DNA of 64,000 nucleotides. Source: Parapedobacter sp035556095 (lineage in GTDB: Bacteria > Bacteroidota > Bacteroidia > Sphingobacteriales > Sphingobacteriaceae). Under the pieces are notes generated by a model. The model searched no databases and was not told the origin of the DNA. It saw nothing but the letters and a program-made list of their open reading frames with translations. The stretch covers positions 1 to 64,000 of the forward strand of contig NZ_DATMFT010000007.1 in assembly GCF_035556095.1 (NCBI RefSeq). The letters run 5' to 3'. Of this stretch, positions 17,401-25,888 are shown one piece after another (position 1 is the first letter of the stretch; each line of letters starts with the position of its first letter). Both the position numbers and the translations under genes were made by a program.

Positions 17401-17445
17401 GCTGACCAGTACAGCAATCGGTCTATGGACTAAAAATCGGATCAT
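14401..17445 (-). CDS. RND efflux pump subunit, second of a tandem pair
   Basis: The 1014-residue protein starts MIRFLVHRPIAVLVSFFALL, the standard first helix of RND pumps. The start at 17445 overlaps the stop codon of the preceding RND gene by 4 bp (ATGA); the longer frame to 17577 only adds residues from the other gene's overlap. Porter loops and twelve membrane helices are present, with the TM4 segment LILGLGMIIDNSIVVIDTIN carrying one Asp where many HAE-type pumps have two. Its last helices are followed by VPLLYWWVYRKRS. It should exchange protons for substrate in complex with the adaptor at 20667 and the TolC-like protein. Substrate unknown. Confidence 0.9.
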   Translation of the reverse strand: MIRFLVHRPIAVLVSFFALLLLGVTAYLYLPTSLLPESDIPEIIVRLSGENLSAEEVEQQLATPIRNGLLQLHGLERIESRASEGNAAIRVRFEAGSDISLRFIEVNEKVDMAMNSLPREAQRPLVVKMGVDDIPVFQLSVLPRDSLVSPARLVNVSTFVRETIARRIEQLAEVAMVDATGLMQPQVQIAPKAGYLESLGLNSGVLTQAFRENDISLGNIQVVDGHYRYFLKFAADVASLESLRATPVNINGRVFRLGELAEVTLTHTEETGAFYSGGTRAINLGIIKQPSARMEDLQTHFDELLAQMRQAYPDLAFTVSQDQTELLDFALGNLRQDLWLGGVCAALLMLVFIRKVKPALLIGITIPVSLLISQLGFFLLGISINIISLGGLILGLGMIIDNSIVVIDTINRYRDAGLRVADAAIQGTNEIIRPLITSVLTNCAVFIPLIFLSGLAGAIFFDQALSVIIGVVASLIVALLLLPPLYTLVYPDRPGGARAEPEIKARVHVTGWYEWGLALVFRRPIATCLVVAALFAVSAGLFVSLDKKRLPELTRDDFEVFIDWNEPIDVAENWERLQALLAGLDDSIGTFNAWVGEQQYVFDRGEQQGQSQANLYIQAAGEIDPVALQHRLPRMLAARFPHATMEISPAQNAFEAVFADRIAPLRMEVSESEGREMPAPEEMLLLVDSLQRALPHARIGSVALHDKILIRMDPEKAARYGIGLGELSAKIQSVFRPTLVDHFQSAQAMVPILLVPGTESDVSGMLAHSFIRKSEGADIPLSALLETARTNSYRQIMAGAQGRYYPVAIHTDREREDLHTIEDLLQRAFPTLEVAFGGAYFDNRALLGEMAFILLVSVLLLYFILAAQFESLVQPLFILAELPIAISGALFALYLAGNSINLMSLIGVVVMSGLIINDSILKIDAINRLRREGVPLMEAIYEGGHKRLKPIVMITLTSIGALAPTLFMHDLGSELQQPLALTLIGGMVIGLFVSLFFVPLLYWWVYRKRSPINN

Positions 17446-20400
17446 GTTTTCGGTCGTTTGGAGATGTTTCGCGGCGGCCTCGCCGGCCGCGCCAGCAGGC
17501 AAAGCGGGAGCAGCAGGTAAGCACCCAAGATGGAAAATAGCAGCCCGCCGATGGTTCCCGCCGAGAGCGTGAACCAAAACCCTTTTTCTGCACCGCTGAT
17601 CATGAACGGCAGCAGACTGAGTATGGCTGATAGTGTGGTAATCAGAATGGGCATGGCTTTGGCATTGAAAGCGCGTATGAAAACCTTCCTACCGGCTGCA
17701 GCTCCCACGAGGCGGCCCCGCCGCAGGTAGTTGAAGTCGTTGATGATGTACAAGGCGGCATTTGTAACCAGGCCGCTGAGCAGGAGCAGCGACGCATACC
17801 CCCCTTGGTCAAATTGCAGCGAAAGGAAATGGAACGTAAGGAAAACGCCGATGAACGAGAAGGGGATCATCAGCACAACGGCAAACGGCTGCCGGAACGA
17901 TTCGAGCAGGATGGCACAAATCATGTAAATGATCAGCAGCACCAGGGCAACGAGCCAAAGGTGGGCGTAGCTATCACCGGCACCGCCGAACCATCCCGAC
18001 CAACTGGGCAGGGTTATCGCATAGCCATAGGGTAACGTGGGGCGGACACTGTCCACCACGCGCTTCTTCACGATTTCGTTCAACTGGTAGGTGCCGATAA
18101 ACCGGTAATGCACGTTGAGCAGGTATTCCTGGTTGTCGCGGACGATGGCGTCGCCCATCCGTACCTTGGTTACCGAAGATACGTCGTTGAGGCGCACCAT
18201 CGTCGAGTCGTTTACCTGCAGCGGGGCATGCATTACCGACCATACGGGGGCGGTGTTGTCCCTATTGGTCTCCACCGCCACGGGCGTGAACACACCGGGG
18301 GCCGACTCTACCGTACCGATCAGGGAAGACCGTTCATCGATGGCTTGCAGCGCGGCACCCATGGCCTGCCGCCCAATGCGGTGGGATACCAGGTAGGTCG
18401 GCCGGTCGATGCCCACCATAAACTCCTCGTAGCGACGCTGCTGCCACCGGCCTTGTGTGCTGATCACTACATCCTGTACACGCGGGTTGCGCAACAACGT
18501 ATCGCGCACCTGCATACCGATGGCCTGCAGCTGCCCATAATGATAGCCCCGCAGCTCGATGGTCGAATCGAAGTTATCCAGATCAATGGCGTTGTTGAAC
18601 CCACGCCCCACACCGTAAACGCCGAAATCGGCCGAACCCGATAAGATGGCACTGCTCTCCAACAGGCGTTTCAGCCGATGGGGGAAAGCACCCTCGAAGC
18701 CCTTGTTGAAACGGATGCTGATGGAGGCGCTGTTGGCGCTGGAAACCCGCGCTTCAAAGCGATCCACCTCATCGGGGAACCGGACCAAAAAACCCTCGAA
18801 CTCCCGCACTACGACATCCATCTGCTCCAAGGTGGCGCCGTTGGGCATGGTAATGCGGACATGGAGCTGCACGCGGTCTTCCTCGCCCCTGCCGCCGCCG
18901 GAATTCCCCATGCGGTTACCGGTATACAGGTATAGGGCTCCCCCGGCGTACTTGTTTACTTTATCGCGTAGCGTGCGGTTATAAAATTCGCTGCCAAGCG
19001 TCTGGTTATAGGTTTGGGCCCACCACGACTCTCCCTCGATTTTCTCGGGGAGCATGAACAGCGGCAGGCCGAAGCCCAGCAGCATAACCCATAGGAAAAC
19101 CCACCGGAAGCGGAGCATAAACGACAGCTGCCGGCCGTACAGCCGGCTGAACCGCACGAGCAGCCGCTTCCGGCGGAAAAACAACCGGCCGGGCTTGATC
19201 GTTACCGGCAGGCGCTCCAACAATGCCGGAATAAAGAAGTAAGCCACCGGTAGCGACACCAGCAGGTTAACGATGATGGCCAGTGCAAAATCCAGCAAGT
19301 TCAGCCGGGCATTTTCTTCGAGCAGGAAAATCACGCTAAGCGCACCCAAGGCGGTCAGCGTGGAAGCCAGGATCGCCGCGAATATCCGGTTGCGGCCGGT
19401 ATGGCGGATATCTTCCACGATAACGATCACATTATCAATGATCAGCCCCAGCGAGATGGTGATGCCTGCCAGGGAGTATAGGTGTATCTCCAGCCGGAAT
19501 ACGTAATAAAAAATAAGCGATACGGCGACGTTTATGGCCAGCGACAAGACCACAATCAGCAGGTAGCGCCATTTGCGCGTGATGAGCATCACGAAAAGTA
19601 AAAGGATCATCACCGACAGGCCCGTGCGGAGATAGATTTTCCCCAGCTCTTCCTGGATGTACTCGGTATTGTCATATACCATATCCAGCCGGTACCCCTC
19701 AGCCACCAATTCGTTACCCAGGCCGTCCATGGCAACACGGATTTCCTTAGCCAGCTTGATGTTGTTGACGTGCTCCTCGGGAGCGATATTGATATACACC
19801 AGCTCCTCCCCATTGATGCGGTAATGCGAAGTGGGCGATACGGGCTGTACATCCACCGTGGCTACATCGCGCACGTAAAACACACGTCCGTCGCGACCCC
19901 TTATGGGAAACCCGTTGAGGTCATCGATATGGGCGATACAGCGGTCGATGGCCAGATCGGCATTGCCGCCGCCCCACCGCACCACGCCGAGGCCATTCAT
20001 CATCAGCCCCGCTTGCAGCTGCTGCTGGAAGTCCGCCATGCTGCTGCCGAACTGCCGCAGCCGCATCAGGTCTAAAGCGATAGCTACCCGACTGGGGCGT
20101 ACGCCGGTAATGTCGACGCGATGGATGCCTTTTATTTCGGCCAGCACCGGCCGGACCCGCTGTTCGGCGACCGCACCGATGCCGGCCGTTGTGCTGGGGC
20201 CACCCAGCGTATAACCGACGATATCGCTACCGAACGCATTGCTCTCCAGCGGGCGGTTTAAGTATACCATGGGGTAAGACGCTGTAGCGGGCAATTGGGT
20301 ATATAATTGGCGCAGTACGGTCGTTGCCTCAAAGCGGAATGCCGCGGGGTCTGTCCATTTATCTAACGATACATGTACGCTGGCCGTGCCATGCCCCGAT

Positions 20401-20648
20401 GTAGACCGGATATGCTGTACGCCATGCAGGCGGGCCAGCGTACGCTCAATGGGGTTGGTCACCTCCAAGTCGACAACTTCGGGTGAAGCGCCACGCATGG
20501 CACATTGCACGGTGACGGAAGCATAGCTCCTACTGGGCGTCAATTGGATGGACAACCGTGGGATGAGCGCCAGGCCCACCAATCCCAGCATCAGGGAAAT
20601 AACCAAGATACTAAAGGAGGAAAAAGGTTTACGAAGGTTCCGGTCCAT
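17442..20648 (-). CDS. RND efflux pump subunit, first of a tandem pair
   Basis: The protein has 1068 residues, within the usual RND length. It begins MDRNLRKPFSSFSILVISLM and has a first helix, a large porter loop, six helices, a second porter loop and six helices. The TM4 segment ISLGLIIDNVIVIVEDIRHT has one central Asp and a downstream Glu-Asp, again different from the common VDD. Sequence identity to the second pump appears low, so the two are not a recent duplication; heteromeric pumps such as MdtB-MdtC are a known precedent. It sits 18 bp after the adaptor gene and overlaps the second pump by 4 bp, giving strict co-expression. Confidence 0.9.
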   Translation of the reverse strand: MDRNLRKPFSSFSILVISLMLGLVGLALIPRLSIQLTPSRSYASVTVQCAMRGASPEVVDLEVTNPIERTLARLHGVQHIRSTSGHGTASVHVSLDKWTDPAAFRFEATTVLRQLYTQLPATASYPMVYLNRPLESNAFGSDIVGYTLGGPSTTAGIGAVAEQRVRPVLAEIKGIHRVDITGVRPSRVAIALDLMRLRQFGSSMADFQQQLQAGLMMNGLGVVRWGGGNADLAIDRCIAHIDDLNGFPIRGRDGRVFYVRDVATVDVQPVSPTSHYRINGEELVYINIAPEEHVNNIKLAKEIRVAMDGLGNELVAEGYRLDMVYDNTEYIQEELGKIYLRTGLSVMILLLFVMLITRKWRYLLIVVLSLAINVAVSLIFYYVFRLEIHLYSLAGITISLGLIIDNVIVIVEDIRHTGRNRIFAAILASTLTALGALSVIFLLEENARLNLLDFALAIIVNLLVSLPVAYFFIPALLERLPVTIKPGRLFFRRKRLLVRFSRLYGRQLSFMLRFRWVFLWVMLLGFGLPLFMLPEKIEGESWWAQTYNQTLGSEFYNRTLRDKVNKYAGGALYLYTGNRMGNSGGGRGEEDRVQLHVRITMPNGATLEQMDVVVREFEGFLVRFPDEVDRFEARVSSANSASISIRFNKGFEGAFPHRLKRLLESSAILSGSADFGVYGVGRGFNNAIDLDNFDSTIELRGYHYGQLQAIGMQVRDTLLRNPRVQDVVISTQGRWQQRRYEEFMVGIDRPTYLVSHRIGRQAMGAALQAIDERSSLIGTVESAPGVFTPVAVETNRDNTAPVWSVMHAPLQVNDSTMVRLNDVSSVTKVRMGDAIVRDNQEYLLNVHYRFIGTYQLNEIVKKRVVDSVRPTLPYGYAITLPSWSGWFGGAGDSYAHLWLVALVLLIIYMICAILLESFRQPFAVVLMIPFSFIGVFLTFHFLSLQFDQGGYASLLLLSGLVTNAALYIINDFNYLRRGRLVGAAAGRKVFIRAFNAKAMPILITTLSAILSLLPFMISGAEKGFWFTLSAGTIGGLLFSILGAYLLLPLCLLARPARPPRNISKRPKT

Positions 20649-20666
20649 ATTCGGCTCCCTTGTCTC

Positions 20667-21770
20667 TTACGGGTTATCGTGCTGTACCACGATTGGCTTA
20701 TCGTGCGCCAGGTTAAAGTTGCCTGCGTAAATTACCCGGTCACCGAGTTTCAGTCCTTCCTTGATGGCGTAATGGGTACTGTTTTCGTGGCTGATCTGCA
20801 CATAGTTCCAATAGGCTGTCCCGCCGTCGGTGGCAGTAAAGACAACTTTCCGCCCCTGGCGGTCAAGCACCGCCTCTTTGGGCACCATCAATTGGTCGCC
20901 GAAGTCGCGCGATACAACCACGCTCACGCCCATGCCGTCGATCAACCCACCATCTTGATTTTTAATCACGGCCTTCACCATCACCATCCCTGATTTGTCC
21001 ACCTGTGGATTGATGCTCGTCACCTTACCTTCATAAGCCTTATCCTTTTCACTGAATGCGGTTACACGCACGGACTTGGCGTCTTTGACAAATTCAAGCT
21101 CTTGTTCCAGCACCGCAAATTCCACCTGAAGCTCACGGTCGTCAATCAGCGAGCATACATACTCCAAACCTGCCGTGGTATTGTATTCCTTTGCTTTCAG
21201 GTTGGCTATCTTTCCAGCAAATGGCGCGTACAACCGCGTGTAGTGGACGTCCTTTTCTGCTTTACGCCATTCGAGCAGGGCATCGCTGAGCCCGCTGCGA
21301 AGCCGTGCAATTTGTTTTACCTCCTCGTCGAGTGCGGCGGTATCGGCCGCACGGTACCCCAAACGGAGGAGCTGGTCTTCATAGTCCATCACCGCTTTCT
21401 GCCGCCGCAGCGCCGAATGCTGCAACGCCTGCTGTTGCGCCTCATCGTCGAGCGTGGCCAACAACTGGTCGGCCGCTACCCGATGACCCTCGGCAATCTG
21501 CAGGCGCTCCACAATACCATCCACTCGAAAGCGCAAATCTGCCTTCCGGGCAGCGCTCAATCGGCCGTTGGCAATCAGCTCCTGGTGGAATGGGGTCTTC
21601 TCCAATGTGACGGTTTCAACCTCGGTGGGCTGCTCGGTCGCTTGTGAACGTGAGGTTTCAGCAATGGGTTGCTCTTCGGTAGGTTGCGCTTGTTGGCAGG
21701 AAATCGCTATAAAGCCGCATGCTATAAAGGCACATACGTTTAGTATGCGTGAAAAGGAATAATAAATCAC
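20667..21770 (-). CDS. RND periplasmic adaptor (membrane fusion) lipoprotein
   Basis: The protein has 367 residues. The only start compatible with the lipoprotein signal is a GTG at 21770 (MIYYSFSRILNVCAFIACGF, then IAISC with the lipobox Cys at about 25). The adaptor domains follow in order: beta-barrel/lipoyl strand RKADLRFRVDGIVERLQIAE with GHRVAADQLLATLD, an alpha hairpin (about 105-165), the second lipoyl half DVHYTRLYAPFAGKIANLK, and a C-terminal membrane-proximal part ending in LGDRVIYAGNFNL. It bridges the two RND pumps and the TolC-like protein. It is the first gene of the five-gene operon. No promoter box was convincingly placed. Confidence 0.9.
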   Translation of the reverse strand: MIYYSFSRILNVCAFIACGFIAISCQQAQPTEEQPIAETSRSQATEQPTEVETVTLEKTPFHQELIANGRLSAARKADLRFRVDGIVERLQIAEGHRVAADQLLATLDDEAQQQALQHSALRRQKAVMDYEDQLLRLGYRAADTAALDEEVKQIARLRSGLSDALLEWRKAEKDVHYTRLYAPFAGKIANLKAKEYNTTAGLEYVCSLIDDRELQVEFAVLEQELEFVKDAKSVRVTAFSEKDKAYEGKVTSINPQVDKSGMVMVKAVIKNQDGGLIDGMGVSVVVSRDFGDQLMVPKEAVLDRQGRKVVFTATDGGTAYWNYVQISHENSTHYAIKEGLKLGDRVIYAGNFNLAHDKPIVVQHDNP

Positions 21771-22141
21771 AATCGGTTTTTTTGTTTTTTGTTTATCTAA
21801 AGGTTTCGAAATGTGTGGTTCGTCACATGCTCGTCACAAACATATCAATTTTTTTCCAGTATTCACAAAATCATCTAACTAAAACGATCAGTGCACGCCT
21901 TACCCCCGTTCCCTTATTCATCCAATACTGATTTACTAATTGCTTATTAATTAACCGGAGATAAAACGGAATTTACTCGGGGTTTGTTCGGAGTTCATTC
22001 GGATAAAAGCGAATAAATCCCGAATGATTAATGGGTTATTTTACGGTCAATAAAAAAACAAGAAGTAACTCAAGGTTAAATATGCTGTAAGTAGAAAGTA
22101 AGCCACAATTAAATCTTTCCTATATTAGTGGCAAAATTGCC
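21771..22141. promoter_or_regulatory. Divergent intergenic region with two repeat motifs
   Basis: No gene in these 371 bp. TCGTCACA occurs twice as a direct repeat with an 11-bp period (21820-21827 and 21831-21838), near the efflux operon, and could be a regulator site, for instance for the operon's own LytTR protein. Further on, CGG/TTCGG half-sites recur (about 21968-22003) and ATTCGGAT (21997-22004) pairs with ATCCCGAAT (22017-22025) as a hairpin with one bulged base. Confidence 0.5.
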
Positions 22142-22699
22142 ATGCGCATCGACTCATACATTAACGACGGTCAGGATCCTAAGGTGGTGGAAAAACTGCT
22201 CCTGAAGCTACAGGATATGCTGGCCTCCAGCGGCGAGGAAATCACCTACGTAGCTGTGCAGAAGAAGCCCGCAGTAACGTTATTCCCCCACAGCATTGCG
22301 CTTACGAACAAACGCATATTTATTTGTAAATCGACCAAATTGGGCTTAGCGACCGAATTTGACATCCTACCGTGGCAGGCCATTGAAAACCTGTCGTTTA
22401 AGGAAGGTATTCTCGGTGCGCAAGTGACGTTTGTCCAACACGATGGGGAACCCATCTCCATGACCCACATCCCGAAAAGCCAGGTACGCAAACTTTACCA
22501 GGCGGGCATGGAGGCGCTGAATGCACAGGCTACCGTCGATGATGCCGACGAAGGGGACATACCCGTTCAACGCGATGCGGTTGAGCCTGCAGACGAACTC
22601 ACCCTGAAACTCGAAAAACTGAAATCGTTGTTCGAGCGTGAATTGATTACCGAAGCCGAATACGAAAACAAGAAAAACGAACTGTTATCCCAACTGTAA
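22142..22699 (+). CDS. PH-domain and SHOCT-domain protein
   Basis: The protein has 185 residues. The N-terminal part (about 1-120) contains strands KPAVTLFPHSIALTNKRIFI, then LPWQAIENLSFKEG and VTFVQHDGEPISMTHI, the pattern of bacterial PH-like domains. The C-terminal 30 residues (LEKLKSLFERELITEAEYEN, then KKNELLSQL) are a SHOCT motif, a short helical hairpin often found at protein ends. No signal or membrane helix is present, so it is cytoplasmic. The following lnt gene starts 2 bp after the stop, so they are co-transcribed. Function unknown. Confidence 0.8.
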   Translation: MRIDSYINDGQDPKVVEKLLLKLQDMLASSGEEITYVAVQKKPAVTLFPHSIALTNKRIFICKSTKLGLATEFDILPWQAIENLSFKEGILGAQVTFVQHDGEPISMTHIPKSQVRKLYQAGMEALNAQATVDDADEGDIPVQRDAVEPADELTLKLEKLKSLFERELITEAEYENKKNELLSQL

Positions 22700-22701
22700 C
22701 C

Positions 22702-24345
22702 GTGAAGAGAAACTATTTACTGGCCTTATTAAGTGCATGCTTGCTGTGGTTGGCATGGCCGCCCTTTTCCTATACCTCACCCCTGCTGTGGGTGGCTTTT
22801 GTGCCGCTCTTGTTGGCGCTGGAAGCCGTGATGCGGGGCGATTACCGCCGGAAAGGCGCTAAGGTGTTCACGCTGGCAGGACTCACCGGTGTCCTTTGGA
22901 ACACGGCGTCGATTTACTGGGTATTCAATGCCATGAATGCCGTGATGCCTGTATATGCCGCGGCGTTCGTTTCGCTTATTCCCTTCGGGCTTGCCGCATT
23001 GTTGATGGCCTTGGCTTTCCGGATGTACTATCAATTGCGCAAGCGTTATGCGATCGGCTGGTCGCTGGCTGGATTGGTTTCCTTCTGGATGGCCTACGAG
23101 TACCTGCACCAAAGCTGGGACCTGTCCTTCCCATGGATGACCCTGGGCAATGGGTTTGCCGGCACGCATCAGCTGGTGCAATGGTATGAATATACGGGGG
23201 TGTACGGCGGTACGGTGTGGATTTGGGCGAGTAACATCCTGGTCTTCCTCACCATCCTATCGGCCAAGGATGGATTCCGACCAGCACACCGCTATAAGCT
23301 GCTGGCTGGGCTCGTACTCCTTATTGCGATACCTTCAGCCTGGTCATTATACCGCTATGCCTCCTACGAGGAACACCAAAACCCATCGGACGTGGTGGTG
23401 GTACAGCCCAATATCGATCCGTATGGAAAGTTTAGCTTTATTACACCCGAACAGCAGATAGAAAATCTCATCCGGTTGTCGGATTCCGTCGCCCAGCCGA
23501 ATACTGAATTTTTCATTTGGCCGGAGACGGCCATTGCCCGGCAAGGTGGGTTTGATGAAGATCGCTTCTACGAACATCCTGCTTTTCACCGTATCCAGCA
23601 GTTCTTACAGCACTATAAAAATGGCAACGTACTTTCCGGCATAGAAGGGTATCGGATATATAGCGACCAACGGACACCGACCGCACGGGCATACGAGGGC
23701 ATCTATTACGATGCCTTCAACTCGGCCGTATTGGTTGAAAATTCGGCCAAACTCCAGTTTTACCACAAATCCAAATTGGTTGCAGGTGCGGAGCAGTTCC
23801 CATTTGCCGGTGCACTGGGTTTTTTGAAACCGCTATTCGCCGGATTCGGTGGCACTACGGGCGGGTATGGTAGCCAGGACACGCCTTCGGTTTTTTACGC
23901 GCAAAGCGGTATCGGCGCCGCACCCGTCATCTGCTACGAGTCGATATGGGGTAATTATGTGGCAGAATACGTACGGCAAGGAGCACAGTTCATCGCCGTC
24001 ATTACCAACGATGGCTGGTGGGGTAATACGGCGGGGAAAGACCAGCACCTGGTCTATGCCAAACTACGTGCTATCGAAACACGGCGCTGGGTGGCGCGCT
24101 CGGCCAATACGGGTATCTCCGCATTCATCAACCAACGGGGCGATGTGGTGCAACGGACCACGTGGTGGGTGCCCACAGCCATCAAGCAAGACATCAACCT
24201 CAACGAGGAAATCACGTTTTATGTATCAACCGGCGATTACTTGGCTTACGCCGGACTTGCCGGCAGCGCCGGATTCGCCCTTTTCATTTTGCTCGGATTG
24301 GCCAAACGGAAAGTTAGACAACAGACAACAGACAACAGACAATAG
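22702..24345 (+). CDS. lnt: Apolipoprotein N-acyltransferase
   Basis: The protein has 547 residues, in the range for Lnt. About seven or eight membrane helices (residues 5-215) are followed by a periplasmic carbon-nitrogen hydrolase domain with the expected triad: Glu in FFIWPETAIA (about 275), Lys in FYHKSKLVAGAEQFP (about 357), and Cys in APVICYESIWG (about 412). Lnt adds the third acyl chain to lipoproteins in the inner membrane. The start codon is GTG at 22702, giving MKRNYLLALLSACLLWLAWP. Many lipoproteins in this window would be substrates. Downstream, 39 bp separate it from riboflavin synthase. Confidence 0.93.
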   Translation: MKRNYLLALLSACLLWLAWPPFSYTSPLLWVAFVPLLLALEAVMRGDYRRKGAKVFTLAGLTGVLWNTASIYWVFNAMNAVMPVYAAAFVSLIPFGLAALLMALAFRMYYQLRKRYAIGWSLAGLVSFWMAYEYLHQSWDLSFPWMTLGNGFAGTHQLVQWYEYTGVYGGTVWIWASNILVFLTILSAKDGFRPAHRYKLLAGLVLLIAIPSAWSLYRYASYEEHQNPSDVVVVQPNIDPYGKFSFITPEQQIENLIRLSDSVAQPNTEFFIWPETAIARQGGFDEDRFYEHPAFHRIQQFLQHYKNGNVLSGIEGYRIYSDQRTPTARAYEGIYYDAFNSAVLVENSAKLQFYHKSKLVAGAEQFPFAGALGFLKPLFAGFGGTTGGYGSQDTPSVFYAQSGIGAAPVICYESIWGNYVAEYVRQGAQFIAVITNDGWWGNTAGKDQHLVYAKLRAIETRRWVARSANTGISAFINQRGDVVQRTTWWVPTAIKQDINLNEEITFYVSTGDYLAYAGLAGSAGFALFILLGLAKRKVRQQTTDNRQ

Positions 24346-24384
24346 ACTGGCGACTAAAAACTTACGACTAAAACGACTAAAAAC

Positions 24385-24975
24385 ATGTTCACCGGTATCA
24401 TCGAAACCCTCGGCACCGTATCCCATCTCCGGCAGGAGGCGGGCAACCTCCACATCACGGTGGCCTCTACCCTATCAGACGAGCTGAAAATCGACCAGAG
24501 CGTCTCCCATAACGGCGTATGCCTTACCGTAGTCGCCCTATCGCCCGGTGAGCACACCGTTACGGCCATTGCCGAAACACTTCAGAAGAGCAACTTGGGC
24601 GCCCTGCAGGTGGGGAGTCTCGTTAACCTCGAACGCTGCACGAAAGTGGGCGACCGGTTGGATGGCCATATCGTGCAGGGGCATGTAGACCAAACCGCGC
24701 AGTGCGTATCGATCGACGATCAGCAGGGCAGCTGGCTTTACACCTTCCGGTTCGATCGGTCGCAGGGCAACATTACCGTAGAGAAGGGATCCATCACGGT
24801 CAATGGCATCAGCCTGACGGTCGTGGACTCGCAAGTCGATCAGTTTTCCGTAGCCATCATCCCCTATACCTTCGAACATACCAACCTCAACCAAGTGAAC
24901 GTCGGCAACACGGTAAACCTCGAATTCGATGTCATTGGCAAATACGTGGCGCGTATTATGGCGCTTCGCGGTTGA
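24385..24975 (+). CDS. ribE: Riboflavin synthase, alpha subunit
   Basis: The protein has 196 residues, the usual length. It carries two lumazine-binding repeats. The first begins MFTGIIETLGTVSHL and contains SVSHNGVCLTVVAL; the second begins GHIVQGHVDQTAQ (about 92) and contains SITVNGISLTVVD. The enzyme dismutates two molecules of 6,7-dimethyl-8-ribityllumazine to riboflavin and the pyrimidine precursor. Its 3' end overlaps the convergent MscS gene by 20 bp. No FMN riboswitch was seen in the 39 bp upstream, in keeping with read-through from lnt. Confidence 0.94.
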   Translation: MFTGIIETLGTVSHLRQEAGNLHITVASTLSDELKIDQSVSHNGVCLTVVALSPGEHTVTAIAETLQKSNLGALQVGSLVNLERCTKVGDRLDGHIVQGHVDQTAQCVSIDDQQGSWLYTFRFDRSQGNITVEKGSITVNGISLTVVDSQVDQFSVAIIPYTFEHTNLNQVNVGNTVNLEFDVIGKYVARIMALRG

Positions 24976-25783
24976 CGATGCGCATCTCCTGCTGTGGATA
25001 AGGGATGGTGATGTTGTTGGCATCTAGTGCCAGTTTGATGCGCTCAAAGTTTTCGTAATAGGCTTCCCAAAACTGTTCTTTCGGCGCCCAAGCCCAAATC
25101 ACGATATTAACGGCACTGTCGGCCAGTTCGGAAACACGCACTTCGGGCTTTGGGGTGTTCAATATCCGGTGATCGTCTATCAGCACCTTAAGGATCACGT
25201 CCCGCGCTTCTTTGATATTAGCCTCGTAAGCAATGCCGATTTTATACTCAAGCCGCCGTTTGGTGATGCTGGAGTAATTCGTAATCACGGTATTGGCCAA
25301 CGGCCCATTCGGTGCAAATACAGCAATCCCATCAGAGGTACGCATCGTGGTGTAGAGAATATCTATTTTTTCGATGGTGCCCGCGGCCCCAGAGGCACTG
25401 CTTACATAGTCGCCCACGCGGAAGGGCCGGAACAACAAGATTAAAACCCCGCCTGCAAAATTAGACAGGCTGCCCTGCAAGGCCAACCCGATGGAGAGGC
25501 TTGCCGCGCCGAGCACGGCCACGAACGACGTGGTTTGAATGCCGACCATCGATGCCACGCTAAGGATGAGCATGGTGTATAAGATGAATTTGACAATGCT
25601 GGCTACGAAATCGCGCAGCGACAGGTCAACGCTGCGCCGTTCAAACCGCTTGCGGATGATACGCAGGATCAGTTGAATAAGCCAGCTGCCGGCAATCAAT
25701 ATCAAAATGCCCAACACGACACTGGGTACACGAGACAACATGGCCTCGATGATACGGTCCAGGGCGAGCTCTATCTTTTCCAT
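24956..25783 (-). CDS. Small-conductance mechanosensitive channel, MscS family
   Basis: The protein has 275 residues, close to E. coli MscS (286). Three membrane helices lie at about 18-38, 57-77 and 86-115. The pore helix and beta-domain motif reads VLGAASLSIGLALQGSLSNF, then AGGVLILLFRPFRVGDYV, followed by GTIEKIDILYTTMRTSDG and the loop NGPLANTVITNYS. The mixed C-terminal domain ends in DANNITIPYPQQEMRI. It opens under membrane tension to release solutes on osmotic downshock. The C-terminal codons overlap those of riboflavin synthase on the other strand by 20 bp. A TTG-N20-TAacTTTaC promoter stands directly upstream. Confidence 0.93.
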   Translation of the reverse strand: MEKIELALDRIIEAMLSRVPSVVLGILILIAGSWLIQLILRIIRKRFERRSVDLSLRDFVASIVKFILYTMLILSVASMVGIQTTSFVAVLGAASLSIGLALQGSLSNFAGGVLILLFRPFRVGDYVSSASGAAGTIEKIDILYTTMRTSDGIAVFAPNGPLANTVITNYSSITKRRLEYKIGIAYEANIKEARDVILKVLIDDHRILNTPKPEVRVSELADSAVNIVIWAWAPKEQFWEAYYENFERIKLALDANNITIPYPQQEMRIVNREAP

Positions 25784-25788
25784 GTGCC

Positions 25789-25820
25789 GTAAAGTTAGTG
25801 AATATTGTATATTTCCTCAA
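25789..25820 (-). promoter_or_regulatory. Candidate promoter of the MscS gene
   Basis: On the minus strand TTG (25820-25818), 20 bp, then TAACTTTAC (25797-25789): the Bacteroidota -33/-7 pattern with one mismatch. It ends only 6 bp before the start codon at 25783, so the transcript would be leaderless or nearly so. Confidence 0.5.
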
Positions 25821-25888
25821 TAAAAGTTGTCTCTCAGCGGCAGTCGGAGAGATCGACAAAGTTGCTTTTTTATCGAACGCGATTATAA

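Noticed and set aside
17446..17577. Extended N-terminus of the second RND pump
   Set aside because: The extension is the other frame of the preceding RND gene; the ATGA overlap and the standard first helix place the start at 17445.
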